Shown: positions 16,843 to 25,879, numbered from the stretch's first letter. The stretch: 64,000 nucleotides of DNA from Mycobacterium sp. 852002-40037_SCH5390672 (GCF_001665875.1 NZ_LZTA01000086.1:31595-95594), one strand, 5' to 3'. The notes: a model not told the origin generated them from the sequence alone. Made by a program: numbers and translations.

Positions 16843-18045
16843 TCAGTCCCCCCGCATGAGCAGCGCGACCTGTTCGCTCATGATGCCGCCGTTGCCGGTC
16901 ACGAACGCGGTGTGGCAGTCGGGTACCTGCGCGTCGCCGGCCCGGCCCATGATCTGGCGTACACCGTCGACCACATGGTGCATGCCACCGGCCATGCCGG
17001 CCTGACCGAAGGACAGTTGGCCACCGGCGGTGTTGACGGGGAAGTCGCCACGGTAGGTGAGGTCGTGCTCGCCGACCCACGACATGCCTTTGCCTTTCGC
17101 GCAGAATCCGGCGTCCTCCAGGGTCATCAGCACCGTGATGGTGTAGCAGTCGTAGAGGGATGCGACGTCGACGTCGGACCGGTCGAGCCCGGCCATCGCG
17201 AAGGCCCGGTCGGCGGCGCGCGCGATCGGAGTGGACAGCAGGTCGTCGGCGTAGGTCGGGGTCTTGAAGGCGATGTGTTCGCCGAAGCCCTTGATCCACA
17301 CCGGGCGGTGGCGGCCACGGCGGGCGACGTCGGCGTTGGCGATCAGCACGCCCACTCCCCCGTGCACGCGCATCACCGTTTCCAGCATGTGGATCGGGTC
17401 GGCGATCATCGGACTGTCCAGCACGTCGTTCACCGTGATGGGGGTGCCGTGAAACACCGCGCCGGGATGCGCACACGCGTTGGTGCGCTGGTCGACGGCG
17501 ATCTTGGCGACAGCCGCCGGATCGTAGCCGAATTCGGCCGCGTAGCGCTGAGCGATCTGCGCGTAGGGCGCGTTCTGCCCCACATTGCCGTAGGGAATCT
17601 CGAATTCGGCTTGCGGCGAGCCATAGTTGTTCGACGAGGCCCCATACCAATTCGGGTCGGGCGTGGGTCGCCGCTCGGACTGGGGCACCGATGCCGACCC
17701 GGGCACCACGGCCAGCGCCGCGTCGCAGATGCCTAGTTCGACCGCCGCCGCGGCCCGCCAGATCATGCCGGCGGATGTGGCCCCGCCGAGATCCACGCGC
17801 TCACCGAAATCTAGTGCCAGACCCAGGTATTCGCACAGGGTGGCCGGTGCGAACATGGCCGACTCGGCGATGCCGTGGGTCAGCAGGCCGTTGACAGAGC
17901 CGGGATCGACTCCGGCATCCTCGATCACCATTTTCGCCAACACCGCGTACTGGTCGACGGTGAACAGCGGCGCGCGGGTGGGACGCCGCTCGGCGGGCAA
18001 CTCCGCGATACCGACAATGGCCGCCTCGCCGCGCAACCCGGTCAC
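16843..18045 (-). CDS. Thiolase-like protein / Ltp2-type steroid aldolase homologue
   Basis: A 400-residue thiolase-superfamily protein of the lipid-transfer-protein type. The usual nucleophile region reads VDLGGATSAGMIW without a cysteine. The C-terminal thiolase glycine loop is NTAGGQLSFGQAGMAGG rather than the classical C-G-G-H-P. The tyrosine-rich LYDCYTITVL segment corresponds to the region of the Ltp2 catalytic tyrosines. These features point to a retro-aldolase acting on a beta-hydroxy acyl-CoA, not to a thiolase. The start ATG 18045 overlaps the MaoC stop (ATGA). Its likely partner is the DUF35 protein immediately downstream. Confidence 0.8.
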   Translation of the reverse strand: MTGLRGEAAIVGIAELPAERRPTRAPLFTVDQYAVLAKMVIEDAGVDPGSVNGLLTHGIAESAMFAPATLCEYLGLALDFGERVDLGGATSAGMIWRAAAAVELGICDAALAVVPGSASVPQSERRPTPDPNWYGASSNNYGSPQAEFEIPYGNVGQNAPYAQIAQRYAAEFGYDPAAVAKIAVDQRTNACAHPGAVFHGTPITVNDVLDSPMIADPIHMLETVMRVHGGVGVLIANADVARRGRHRPVWIKGFGEHIAFKTPTYADDLLSTPIARAADRAFAMAGLDRSDVDVASLYDCYTITVLMTLEDAGFCAKGKGMSWVGEHDLTYRGDFPVNTAGGQLSFGQAGMAGGMHHVVDGVRQIMGRAGDAQVPDCHTAFVTGNGGIMSEQVALLMRGD

Positions 18046-18500
18046 GGCCGGGCTCCCCGCATCGGCAGCTCGACCGTCGCCAGCCCCGGCATCAGGATCG
18101 TGTCGTCACGGCGCCCGGCGATGACAAGATCAACCAGCCCGGTCCCCGTGTCGCTCAAGCGTTTACCGGTGACCTCGCCACCGAAACTCAGCGGCTCGCC
18201 GGGATAGGCGATCGCCCGGTTCTGCACCGAGAACGACACCAGTCGCCCGCGCCCGCCGACCCACTCGCCGAGGGCGCGGGCCAAAAGCGCCGCCTGCAGC
18301 GGGCCATGGACCAGGACGTTGTCGTACCCTTCGGTGTCTCGAGCCCATTCCTTGTCGTAGTGAATGCGGTGTCCGTTGTAGGTGGCGGCGCTGAAGAAGA
18401 ACATCTGGGTCTCATCGACGGTGACGGTCAGTGTGGGAATCTGCTCGCCCACGGCGATGTCTTCGAAAAATGGTTGGTAGAACACCTGCTGATCGGTCAT
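18042..18500 (-). CDS. MaoC-like hotdog-fold hydratase subunit A
   Basis: A 152-residue hotdog-fold protein. The MaoC-type motif FSAATYNGHRIHYDKEWA is at residues 36-53, followed by VLVHGPLQAALLA. It probably carries the catalytic Asp/His side of an enoyl-CoA hydratase. Two consecutive MaoC genes suggest a heteromeric hydratase, as in ChsH1-ChsH2 of cholesterol side-chain degradation. The start is ATG 18500. It overlaps the thiolase-like gene by four bases and follows the other MaoC gene with a 16-bp gap. Confidence 0.78.
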   Translation of the reverse strand: MTDQQVFYQPFFEDIAVGEQIPTLTVTVDETQMFFFSAATYNGHRIHYDKEWARDTEGYDNVLVHGPLQAALLARALGEWVGGRGRLVSFSVQNRAIAYPGEPLSFGGEVTGKRLSDTGTGLVDLVIAGRRDDTILMPGLATVELPMRGARP

Positions 18501-18516
18501 GGCGCACGGAGCCTTT

Positions 18517-19017
18517 CTAGGGGCGGGCGATCATGGATGTCGACGCTTCGGCCAGCAGGTCGCGGTGTTGGTTGCGGTACACCGTGTGCCAGGTGACAAG
18601 CACGAAACTGCCAGAGCGACCCTGCTTTTCGGCCATGGACTCGATGGTGCGGACCATTTCGATCTCGTCGCGGTGATAGGCCGGCAGATGAAACGTGAAG
18701 CTCTCCCCGCCGGCCATCCGCTTGGGGGCGCGGGGGAACGCCAGGCTGCCGGAGACCGCGCCGGACGATCCGTCGGGGCGCAGCGACTCGAGCGGCGATA
18801 CGCCGAGGATCGCGTATTGCAGAAACAGCGGGGGGCAGACGATGTCGCGATATCCATTGGCCCTGGCGTAATCCGGGTCAAAGTACAGCGGGTTGTGGTC
18901 ACCGACCGCCGCCGCCCACCGTTGCCAATCGCGCCGGTTCACCTCACCGGTCGCCGACGCGGCGACCGTGCCCACACGCGAGGCCGATTCCGCATCGATC
19001 AGGGTGTCCTCACTCAC
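18517..19017 (-). CDS. MaoC N-terminal-domain (FAS1-like) hotdog hydratase subunit B
   Basis: A 166-residue protein of the MaoC N-terminal type. Visible motifs are WQRWAAAVGDHNPLYFDPDYAR and the FTFHLPAYHRDEIEMVRTIESMAEKQG segment (in part). GTG 19017 (VSEDTLIDAESASR) overlaps the preceding FadE stop by eight bases and gives the family length; the frame is open farther upstream inside the FadE gene, but that stretch looks non-homologous. Together with the 152-residue MaoC protein it likely forms the enoyl-CoA hydratase of the operon. Confidence 0.75.
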   Translation of the reverse strand: MSEDTLIDAESASRVGTVAASATGEVNRRDWQRWAAAVGDHNPLYFDPDYARANGYRDIVCPPLFLQYAILGVSPLESLRPDGSSGAVSGSLAFPRAPKRMAGGESFTFHLPAYHRDEIEMVRTIESMAEKQGRSGSFVLVTWHTVYRNQHRDLLAEASTSMIARP

Positions 19018-20125
19018 GGTTTTCCTCCAAGGTTTGCGCCAGCCAACCCGCGGCCACGTCGGCTCCGCCGCCGAATGTCGAACCGAAGCGTGCCCGCTCG
19101 GTCCACAAGTGCAGGTCGATCTCGGTGACATATCCCATGCCACCATGCAATTGATGGGCGTCCAGCGTGCTCAGCCGGGCCGCGGTGGCCGCGTGCATGC
19201 GCGCGATGGCCGTCTCCCTGCTCGCGACGCGGCCTCGTCCCAGCCAGAAGACCGCCGCCTGCGCGGCCAATCGCGCTGCCGCCGCGGCGATGTGCATGTT
19301 GGCGATGAGATGCTGGGCGGCCTGAAACGACGCGATGGGCCGGCCGAATTGATGACGCAGTTTGATGTAGTCGACGGTGCGGTCCAATACGGCCTGGCCG
19401 ACACCCGCCAGGTCCAGTGATCCCAGCGCCACCGCGGTGTTGGCCACCCGGCGCAGCGCCGGTGCGGTGACCCCGTCGAGCATCGCCTCCTCGGTGACGC
19501 AGACATTGTCGAAACGCACGGTGAATGCCCGGATCCCGCCGGCCATGTCGAGCGGTTCCACGCCGACACCGCCGGCACGAACGTCGACGACGAAGACCAC
19601 CGTGCGCCCGGCCGCGGCGGCGGACACCACGATGAGATCGGCGACGTCGGCATCGAGGACGTAGTCCGCGATTCCGTTGAGCCGCCACTGGTCCGGGGCG
19701 GGATCGGCCTGCAGCACCGGGGCGACGAGGGCGGCGTCGCGGGCGTTCCACAGCGCGGTCGTGGCGCGGACGCTCCCGGACGCCAGGGGCGGCAGCCAGC
19801 GGGCCTTGATGTGCGGGGGGCCGAGTTGGTCGATGGCCAGCGCGGCCTGGACACTGCTGTGCACCGTCGTCGGGCACAGTGCGCGGCCGGCCTCGGTGTA
19901 GAAGACGGCCAGGTCTTCGAGGGAGCCGCCGGCCCCGCCGTATTCCTCGTCGATGGCCAGGCCGAAGACGCCCGCATCGGCCAGCGCCTTCCACAATGCC
20001 GGCGTGCTACGGTCCGCGCCGGGTTCGTTCAGCCCGCGCACCAGGCCGATCGGGTTTTCGGCGGCCAGCAACGCACGTAGCGCCGAGGCGAACTCGCGCT
20101 GTTCGGCGGTGGCGATCGTCTTCAT
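19010..20125 (-). CDS. Acyl-CoA dehydrogenase subunit (FadE27/FadE28-like)
   Basis: A 371-residue acyl-CoA dehydrogenase-fold protein. EEYGGAGGSLEDLAVFYTEAGR, in part, marks the N-terminal helical domain. LRHQFGRPIASFQAAQH and HQLHGGMGYVTEIDLHLW mark the C-terminal domain that binds FAD. The normal acid/amide substrate motif of the middle domain is weak, and no catalytic Glu is obvious at the usual place. This is typical of the second subunit of the heterotetrameric dehydrogenases of sterol side-chain degradation. ATG 20125 (MKTIATAEQ) is preferred; ATG 20158 would overlap the upstream FadE by 11 bp. Confidence 0.8.
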   Translation of the reverse strand: MKTIATAEQREFASALRALLAAENPIGLVRGLNEPGADRSTPALWKALADAGVFGLAIDEEYGGAGGSLEDLAVFYTEAGRALCPTTVHSSVQAALAIDQLGPPHIKARWLPPLASGSVRATTALWNARDAALVAPVLQADPAPDQWRLNGIADYVLDADVADLIVVSAAAAGRTVVFVVDVRAGGVGVEPLDMAGGIRAFTVRFDNVCVTEEAMLDGVTAPALRRVANTAVALGSLDLAGVGQAVLDRTVDYIKLRHQFGRPIASFQAAQHLIANMHIAAAAARLAAQAAVFWLGRGRVASRETAIARMHAATAARLSTLDAHQLHGGMGYVTEIDLHLWTERARFGSTFGGGADVAAGWLAQTLEENRE

Positions 20126-20147
20126 AGGTGCTGTGCCAGGCTCGGAG

Positions 20148-21338
20148 TCAGCGTCCATAGGAGGGCATTGCGTGCCCGCGCTGGGCGATGATGTCGCGCA
20201 GCACCTCATTGGTGCCCCCGCCGAAGCGCATCAGCGGGGCGGCCCGGTAGAGCCGCTCGAATTTGCCGGCCAGCGGGGCCTGTTCGCTGCGGTGCGCCAA
20301 CAGGCCGTCCGGGCCGAGCAGATCGAGCGCCAGATCGGCGATGCGCTGGCGCAGCTCGCTGGTGAACACCTTTTCGACACTGACCTCGACGGTCGGAATG
20401 ACGCCGCTGTCGAGGATCGACGCTGCCTCGTAGCCCATCAGAATGGCCACCGCTACGTCGGCCTCGGCCTGTACCAGCCGCCGGCGAAGCGCCTGATCGT
20501 CGGCAGGTACGGTCCCGTCGCGCCGCGGCCGTCGCGCCAGCTCCTGCAACTCCTCGACGGCGCGGCGCAAGTCCCCGGCATTGGTCAACGCACCACGTTC
20601 GAGATCGAGCGCACCGGTGATGTAGGTCCAGCCGCGGTTGACCTCGCCGACCAGATTGGTGACCGGCACCCGCACGTCACGGAAGTGCACCTCGTTGGTG
20701 CGATAGCCCGACCAGGCGTACAGCGGACGGATTTCGACGCCCGGGCTGTCGATCGGCACGATGATGACCGAGATGCCTCGATGCCGCGCGCCGCTTGGAT
20801 CGGTACGGACGCAGAGCCATTCGTGCGTCGCGCGCTGGGCGCCGCTGTTCCAGATCTTGGTGCCATTGATCACCCATTCTTCGCCGTCACGAGTGGCGCT
20901 GGTCCGCAGGCCGGCCAGGTCGGTTCCCGCCTCGGGCTCGGAATAGCCGACGGCGCAGATCATTTCGCCTTTGGCGATCAGGGGGAGCCATTCGGTCTTG
21001 TTGCGCTCGGTGCCGTGCCGCATGATCATCGGCGCCACCGACGTCACCGTCAGGTCGGGACCGGGCACGCCCCAATATTCGAATTCGCTCATCAGCAGGT
21101 GCAGATGAACGGCGCCGAAGCCCCTTTCACCGGCAAGGCCGCCGTACTCGCGCGGCCAGTTCAGACCGAACCAGCCCTTGGCCCCGATCTTGCGGCGAAA
21201 CCGGGCCACTTCGCCGTCGGGAAATTCCAGGTCATGCGCGGCAAGCTCGGCCCGCAATTCCGGGGTGACGTTGTCGCGCAGGAATTCACGAACCTCTGTG
21301 AGCCAGGCGCGCTGCCCAGCGTCGAGTTCGAAATCCAT
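20148..21338 (-). CDS. Acyl-CoA dehydrogenase catalytic subunit (FadE26/ChsE4-like)
   Basis: A 396-residue acyl-CoA dehydrogenase and the first gene of the nine-gene operon. Landmarks are NWPREYGG, VGYSEPEAGTDLAGL (FAD/substrate loop), WVINGTKIWNSGA, the candidate catalytic E247 in DLERGAL, and LMRFGGGTNEVLRDIIAQRG at the C-terminus. FadE26 (ChsE4) has the same GGGTNEV-type ending and uses a Glu at this position in place of the classical Glu of Y-E-G-T. With the next FadE it should form an alpha2beta2 enzyme that desaturates a CoA thioester of a bulky, steroid-like substrate. The start is ATG 21338. Confidence 0.83.
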   Translation of the reverse strand: MDFELDAGQRAWLTEVREFLRDNVTPELRAELAAHDLEFPDGEVARFRRKIGAKGWFGLNWPREYGGLAGERGFGAVHLHLLMSEFEYWGVPGPDLTVTSVAPMIMRHGTERNKTEWLPLIAKGEMICAVGYSEPEAGTDLAGLRTSATRDGEEWVINGTKIWNSGAQRATHEWLCVRTDPSGARHRGISVIIVPIDSPGVEIRPLYAWSGYRTNEVHFRDVRVPVTNLVGEVNRGWTYITGALDLERGALTNAGDLRRAVEELQELARRPRRDGTVPADDQALRRRLVQAEADVAVAILMGYEAASILDSGVIPTVEVSVEKVFTSELRQRIADLALDLLGPDGLLAHRSEQAPLAGKFERLYRAAPLMRFGGGTNEVLRDIIAQRGHAMPSYGR

Positions 21339-21603
21339 TCCGGCGCCTGTGCCTTTCTGCGAGCCTTACACCGAGCAGCGCCAGCGTAACGCCACCACGA
21401 GATTGCGCCCGGGATTTCGCCGTAGCGTTATGCCCCGGCGGGCCGCCGAAGGGTCGACCGGCCTCCGCTGTAAAGGCGCTGTCAAACTCCCGTTAATTCG
21501 CATCGTGGCCCTCGCGGTTGCGCCGACGGGCTGAGAAGATCTACAGATCGGTTGGTCGACGCGGACCAGGCACGCTGCCCACCTCCAGCCCCAGGGAGAA
21601 GTT

Positions 21604-21768
21604 ATGCCCACTGTTGAGATGCGCCTCCGCGATGATTTGCGCAACTACGCCGTCGAATTGCGGCAACTGGCGTACACGCTGCCGCTGGGCGTGCGCGAGC
21701 ACGATCTGCTGCAACTGTCGGACCGCATGCGGGCCGCGGCCGAGCAGCTGGTCCGCAAGGGCGCCTGA
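21604..21768 (+). CDS. Small conserved-looking helical protein (54 aa)
   Basis: A short reading frame from ATG 21604 to TGA 21766-21768 that encodes 54 residues (MPTVEMRLRDDLRNYAVELR, then LAYTLPLGVREHDLLQLSDR and MRAAAEQLVRKGA). An AGGGAGAAG ribosome site is 4-10 bases upstream. The composition is amphipathic and highly charged, and the third codon positions are strongly GC-biased like the neighbouring genes. It lies alone between the divergent FadE operon and the convergent ABC exporter. The function is unknown; it could be a small regulatory or membrane-associated helix protein. Confidence 0.6.
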   Translation: MPTVEMRLRDDLRNYAVELRQLAYTLPLGVREHDLLQLSDRMRAAAEQLVRKGA

Positions 21769-21788
21769 CAGCGAGGCCGCGCGAGCGC

Positions 21789-24455
21789 TCAGCCGCCCCT
21801 GAGGCGGATCTTCCAGCGCACGAAGCCCAGGTAGACGGCGCTGATCGCAAACAGCATGCCGACGTCGAACCACCACGTCGCCGGGGTGTGCTGCCAGTGC
21901 GAATCCTTCGGAGTCAGCGGGCCGGGCACCAACTTGGTCAGGTCGGCGGTGGAAGCCGACGCCGCGAATCCCCACCGCGCCGGGGTGGCCCACGACATCT
22001 GGTCGAGGCCGATGCGCGCGGTGACCGGAATCATCCCGCCGGAAAACACCAGTTGTGACATGACCGCCACCACCAGCAGCGGCATGATCTGCTCGTTGGA
22101 CTTGGCGACGGCCGATAACGCCAGCCCCAGCATGGCCGACGCCACGCACGTCAGCGCGACGTCGGCGAACAGCTCCAGGCCCGGCTTGCCCAGCGCCACG
22201 GCGCCCTGGGTGGGGGCGCCCTTGCCGACCACCGCGATGATGCTGACGATCGCCGATTGGACGATCGCGAAGACCGTGTACACGCAGACCTTGGCCAACA
22301 GATACGCCGACGTGGACAGGCCGACCGCCTGTTCGCGCAAGAAGATTGCCCGCTCACCGATGAGGTCGCGGATGGTCAAAGCGGTGCCCATGAACACCGC
22401 GCCGACGTTCAGCAGCACCAGGATCTGCCCGGGCTCATTGGGCGCGGCGCCCATCGGGTTCGGGACCCCGAATCCGACATCGCCGGGCACCGACATCGAC
22501 AACGACCCCATGATGAACGGCAGGAGCGCGAGGAAAACGAAGTAGCCGCGGTCCGAGATGATCAGCCGCATTTGACGCCGGGCGATCGTGGAGAACTGCC
22601 GCAACAGGCTGGTGTGCGAGGGATCGCCCAGTTCGGCGGGTTTCTCCGCGGGCGGCGGAGCAGGCGGCGGGCCGGTCCGGGCCAGGTAGCGCGCGCGGGA
22701 ACCGTCGGGGTCGCTGGCGACGGTGCTGAAGATGTCGGCCCAGTTGGTGGTGCCCATGGCGGGGCCGATTTGGCTGGGCGGCCCGGAGAACGCCGTCTTG
22801 CCGCCGGGGGCGAGCAGTAACACCTGATCGCAGACGTCCAGGTAGGTCAGCGAGTGGGTGACGACCAGCACCACGCGACCGGCGTCGGCCAGCTGTCGCA
22901 GCATAGTCATCACCTGCCGGTCCAGCGCCGGGTCCAGGCCGGAGGTCGGCTCGTCGAGGATCAGCAGCGACGGGCCGGTGAGCAATTCCAGCGCCACCGA
23001 CGCGCGCTTGCGCTGACCGCCGGACAGCTTGTCGACCCGCGTGTGCAGATGTTGGGTCATCTCGAGCTCTTCGAGCACCCGCGCCACCACCTGGGCGCGG
23101 TCGTCCTTCGTGGTGTCCGGTGGCAGCCGCAGTTCGGCGGCATACATCAACGCCTGCTGCACGGTCAGTTGGCCGTGCACCACGTCGTCCTGGGGCACCA
23201 TCCCGATCCTGCTGCGCAACGAGGCGTATTCGGCGTGAACGTTGTGCCCCTCGAATGACACGGTCCCCGTCGTCGGGTGCGTGTACCCGGCGATCAAGCG
23301 GGCGAAGGTCGACTTGCCGGCGCCAGAAGGCCCGATGATCGCCGTCAGCGTGCCGGGAAGGGCGGTCAGCGAGATGTTGTCCAGCAGCGTTTTGTTGTTC
23401 TCGATCGTCCAGGTCACTCCGCGCACGTCGAGGCCGCCGCTGCGCGTGGCGGTCGCGGTCTGGTCGCGACGGGCCAGGTTGCCGCCATGGAAGATGAGGT
23501 CGATGTTGCCGATCGTGACGACGTCGCCGTCGTGCAGCAGGGCCGAATCGACCCGGACGCCGTTGACGAAGGTGCCGTTGATGCTGCGGTTGTCCTGGAT
23601 CTCGGTGCCGGTGGGTGTCGGGATCAGGGTGGCGTGGTGGCGCGATGCCAGGACCTCGGGGATGACGATGTCGTTATCGTTGGCGCGTCCGATCTTGATC
23701 GCACCCGGCACGTCCGGCCCGGTCTTGCCCGGCCGCAGTATCTTCATCATCGACGTCGCGAGGATCGACGAGTCGCCGCCGATGCGGCCTGTCTGGGGTG
23801 CTGCCGGTCCCGCGGTGGTGGGCGGCGCTGCGTGCGTCGACGGTGACCGGTAAATCTGCGGCGCGGGCTGGGATCCGCTGGGCGGGGCGCTCGGGAGTCC
23901 GCTGGTCGGGTATCGCGGCTGCGGCGCCGACGGATAGCTCGGCGTTGGTCCGCCGGCCGGCGGGCTCGGCTGCGCGGCGGTGGGCGGATGGACGGGGTGG
24001 CGGAACGAGGCCGACGCCGGATGCTGGGGCTCGTCGGGGTCCTGGGTGCCGAATGGCTGGCTCTGCGGTCCCCGCGCCGGCGGTTCGCTGGGGTTGCTGA
24101 CGATCGGTATCGACGTCGTCAGAGGGGGCCGTCCAGCCGAACCCTGGTGGCGGCCGACCTCGAAGGTCAGCGCCGGGCCGTCCGGGTTGCCGACGTTGAG
24201 CCGCAGGCCGTCCTGGATGTCGACGACCGGGACGCGGCGGTGGTGAACATAAAGGCCGTTGAGGCTGCCGTTGTCGATGGCGATCCATCGGCCCTGGTCA
24301 TATCGCACGATCAGGTGGGTGCGGGAGATCAGTGGGTGGGCAACTCGCACGTCGGCGCGGAGGTCACGCCCGATCACTACATCGTTGCCTGCCGCGAAGG
24401 TGCGCTCGGCTCCCTCGTACCGCACAGTCAGCGCAGGCGGGGCTGGTGGGCTCAT
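21789..24455 (-). CDS. FHA-domain ABC exporter (Rv1747-like)
   Basis: An 888-residue half-transporter. FHA-1 (about 20-90) has VVIGRDLRADV, ISRTHLIV and NGSLNGLYV; FHA-2 (about 235-310) has IGRANDNDIVI, SRHHATLI and INGTFVNG. They flank a Pro/Ser/Thr-rich linker. The ABC domain (about 335-565) carries Walker A GPSGAGKST, signature LSGGQRKR and Walker B LLILDEPTSGLDP. An ABC2-type membrane domain with about six helices ends the protein. Rv1747 is phosphorylated in its linker by PknF and exports cell-wall lipid-linked material; the same control is likely here. The ATG 24455 start is preferred over TTG 24464. No kinase gene is adjacent, unlike M. tuberculosis, where pknF is next door. Confidence 0.88.
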   Translation of the reverse strand: MSPPAPPALTVRYEGAERTFAAGNDVVIGRDLRADVRVAHPLISRTHLIVRYDQGRWIAIDNGSLNGLYVHHRRVPVVDIQDGLRLNVGNPDGPALTFEVGRHQGSAGRPPLTTSIPIVSNPSEPPARGPQSQPFGTQDPDEPQHPASASFRHPVHPPTAAQPSPPAGGPTPSYPSAPQPRYPTSGLPSAPPSGSQPAPQIYRSPSTHAAPPTTAGPAAPQTGRIGGDSSILATSMMKILRPGKTGPDVPGAIKIGRANDNDIVIPEVLASRHHATLIPTPTGTEIQDNRSINGTFVNGVRVDSALLHDGDVVTIGNIDLIFHGGNLARRDQTATATRSGGLDVRGVTWTIENNKTLLDNISLTALPGTLTAIIGPSGAGKSTFARLIAGYTHPTTGTVSFEGHNVHAEYASLRSRIGMVPQDDVVHGQLTVQQALMYAAELRLPPDTTKDDRAQVVARVLEELEMTQHLHTRVDKLSGGQRKRASVALELLTGPSLLILDEPTSGLDPALDRQVMTMLRQLADAGRVVLVVTHSLTYLDVCDQVLLLAPGGKTAFSGPPSQIGPAMGTTNWADIFSTVASDPDGSRARYLARTGPPPAPPPAEKPAELGDPSHTSLLRQFSTIARRQMRLIISDRGYFVFLALLPFIMGSLSMSVPGDVGFGVPNPMGAAPNEPGQILVLLNVGAVFMGTALTIRDLIGERAIFLREQAVGLSTSAYLLAKVCVYTVFAIVQSAIVSIIAVVGKGAPTQGAVALGKPGLELFADVALTCVASAMLGLALSAVAKSNEQIMPLLVVAVMSQLVFSGGMIPVTARIGLDQMSWATPARWGFAASASTADLTKLVPGPLTPKDSHWQHTPATWWFDVGMLFAISAVYLGFVRWKIRLRGG

Positions 24456-24627
24456 CAGGACCAACTGTAACGCCAGCGGCGCAACTCATCCGCTCGGCTC
24501 TTCGCCGGGTAACGTTTTCCGGCGACGTCCCGGCCGGCATGAGCAGCGGGCAAGGACGCGCGCTCACCGAACCGGGGAAAGCAGATGGATGGCGAATCAA
24601 CTTGCCATGCAGTTACTTTCGCAGCCT

Positions 24628-25671
24628 TCAACCTGCAACCGCGGCATCACGCAGGCGCCGTACGCTCGGGATCTTGCTGCGGGCAGCCGTGACGTCCTTG
24701 ACGAAATTCCCGAGGTACTTCAGGGCCCGCCTGCCCTCGGGCAAGATATCGGCCGCCAAGGGAAAGTCGTGAATCTGTCCGTCCCACAGGTGCAGATCGC
24801 AGTGGATCCCACTGGCTTCCAGGCGTTTTGCCATCAATTCGGCGTCGGCGAGTAGCAACTCATCCGAGCTCGCGTGAATGGTGACCGGCGGCATCGAGGA
24901 TAGGTCGGCGTCCACCGGCGAGGCGACAGCGGAATCACCGCGGCCTTCCAGAACCTGTGCGCTGCTCAGGTATCGAGCAAACATCGAGAAGGCCCGGCGG
25001 GTGAACATGGAGCACTTGCGTGCGTTGCGGTGCTTGAGTTTTCGCACCGGATCCGCGTCGGTGAACGGTGAGATGGTCGCAACTCCGGCGGGTTCCATGA
25101 TGCCGTCACTGATCGCCAGGAGGGTGGTCATGAACGCGAGGTAGCCCCCGGCCGAGTCGCCGGCCACGACGATCTGGTCGCCCTCGAAGCCGCGATCCTG
25201 CAGCCACCGCAGGCCGCTGATTCCATCGTCGATCGCATCGGTGATCTGGTGTGCGGGCAGCTTCCGGTACGCGACCGTGAGAACGGCGGCATCGGCCTCC
25301 TTCGACAACCGAGCCACCATCGAGCGATGCGTGTTCAGGCCGCAGGTGAGGAATGCGCCGCCGTGCAAGTACAGGATCGCCCGCTCCCCCGATACACCGG
25401 GAGCGCGAACCCATTCCGCGGCGCAGTGATCCAGCCGCACCGACTCGATTTTCGCCTCGGACCCGAAACGCGGGACCAAACCCGCGACGCCGTCGACATA
25501 CTCGAATGGCCAGTGCAGGTTCGGCGTCATGGCCCACGCGCGGACGGTGTTTTTCACGATCAAGCGGCTGGCAAGCCCTACCGCAACAGACTGCGGGCTG
25601 TGGCGATGATGAACGCGCCGCGTGATCGCGACGCTCGGCAATATCCGGGCCGGTTCGGTTGTACTCACCAT
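24628..25671 (-). CDS. HSL-family alpha/beta hydrolase (lipase/esterase)
   Basis: A 347-residue hormone-sensitive-lipase-type esterase. It has the oxyanion motif LYLHGGAFLTCG, the nucleophile motif VAGDSAGGYLAF, and the C-terminal WDGQIHDFPLA with the catalytic His. The N-terminus (residues 25-50) is moderately hydrophobic and may sit on membranes, as seen in Lip-family mycobacterial esterases acting on short-chain esters or lipids. The start is ATG 25671. It is not closely linked to neighbours; a 172-bp gap separates it from the ABC exporter. Confidence 0.82.
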   Translation of the reverse strand: MVSTTEPARILPSVAITRRVHHRHSPQSVAVGLASRLIVKNTVRAWAMTPNLHWPFEYVDGVAGLVPRFGSEAKIESVRLDHCAAEWVRAPGVSGERAILYLHGGAFLTCGLNTHRSMVARLSKEADAAVLTVAYRKLPAHQITDAIDDGISGLRWLQDRGFEGDQIVVAGDSAGGYLAFMTTLLAISDGIMEPAGVATISPFTDADPVRKLKHRNARKCSMFTRRAFSMFARYLSSAQVLEGRGDSAVASPVDADLSSMPPVTIHASSDELLLADAELMAKRLEASGIHCDLHLWDGQIHDFPLAADILPEGRRALKYLGNFVKDVTAARSKIPSVRRLRDAAVAG

Positions 25672-25879
25672 TGGGCTTCAACCTCCTCAGTGGAGGGGCG
25701 GATACCCGGCCTATTGGAATGTAAAAACGGAATCCACATGCGGCTTGTGTCGGGTCCGTCACGGTTTACGGTCCGTAGAGATGGGTACCACTTGCTCATC
25801 GTCTTTGCGGCTGTCGCGTGGGCAGAATTCGACCCGACCGGTTGTTGTCTGCCTTGCCCAGTGACCCAAGATATGAGCG

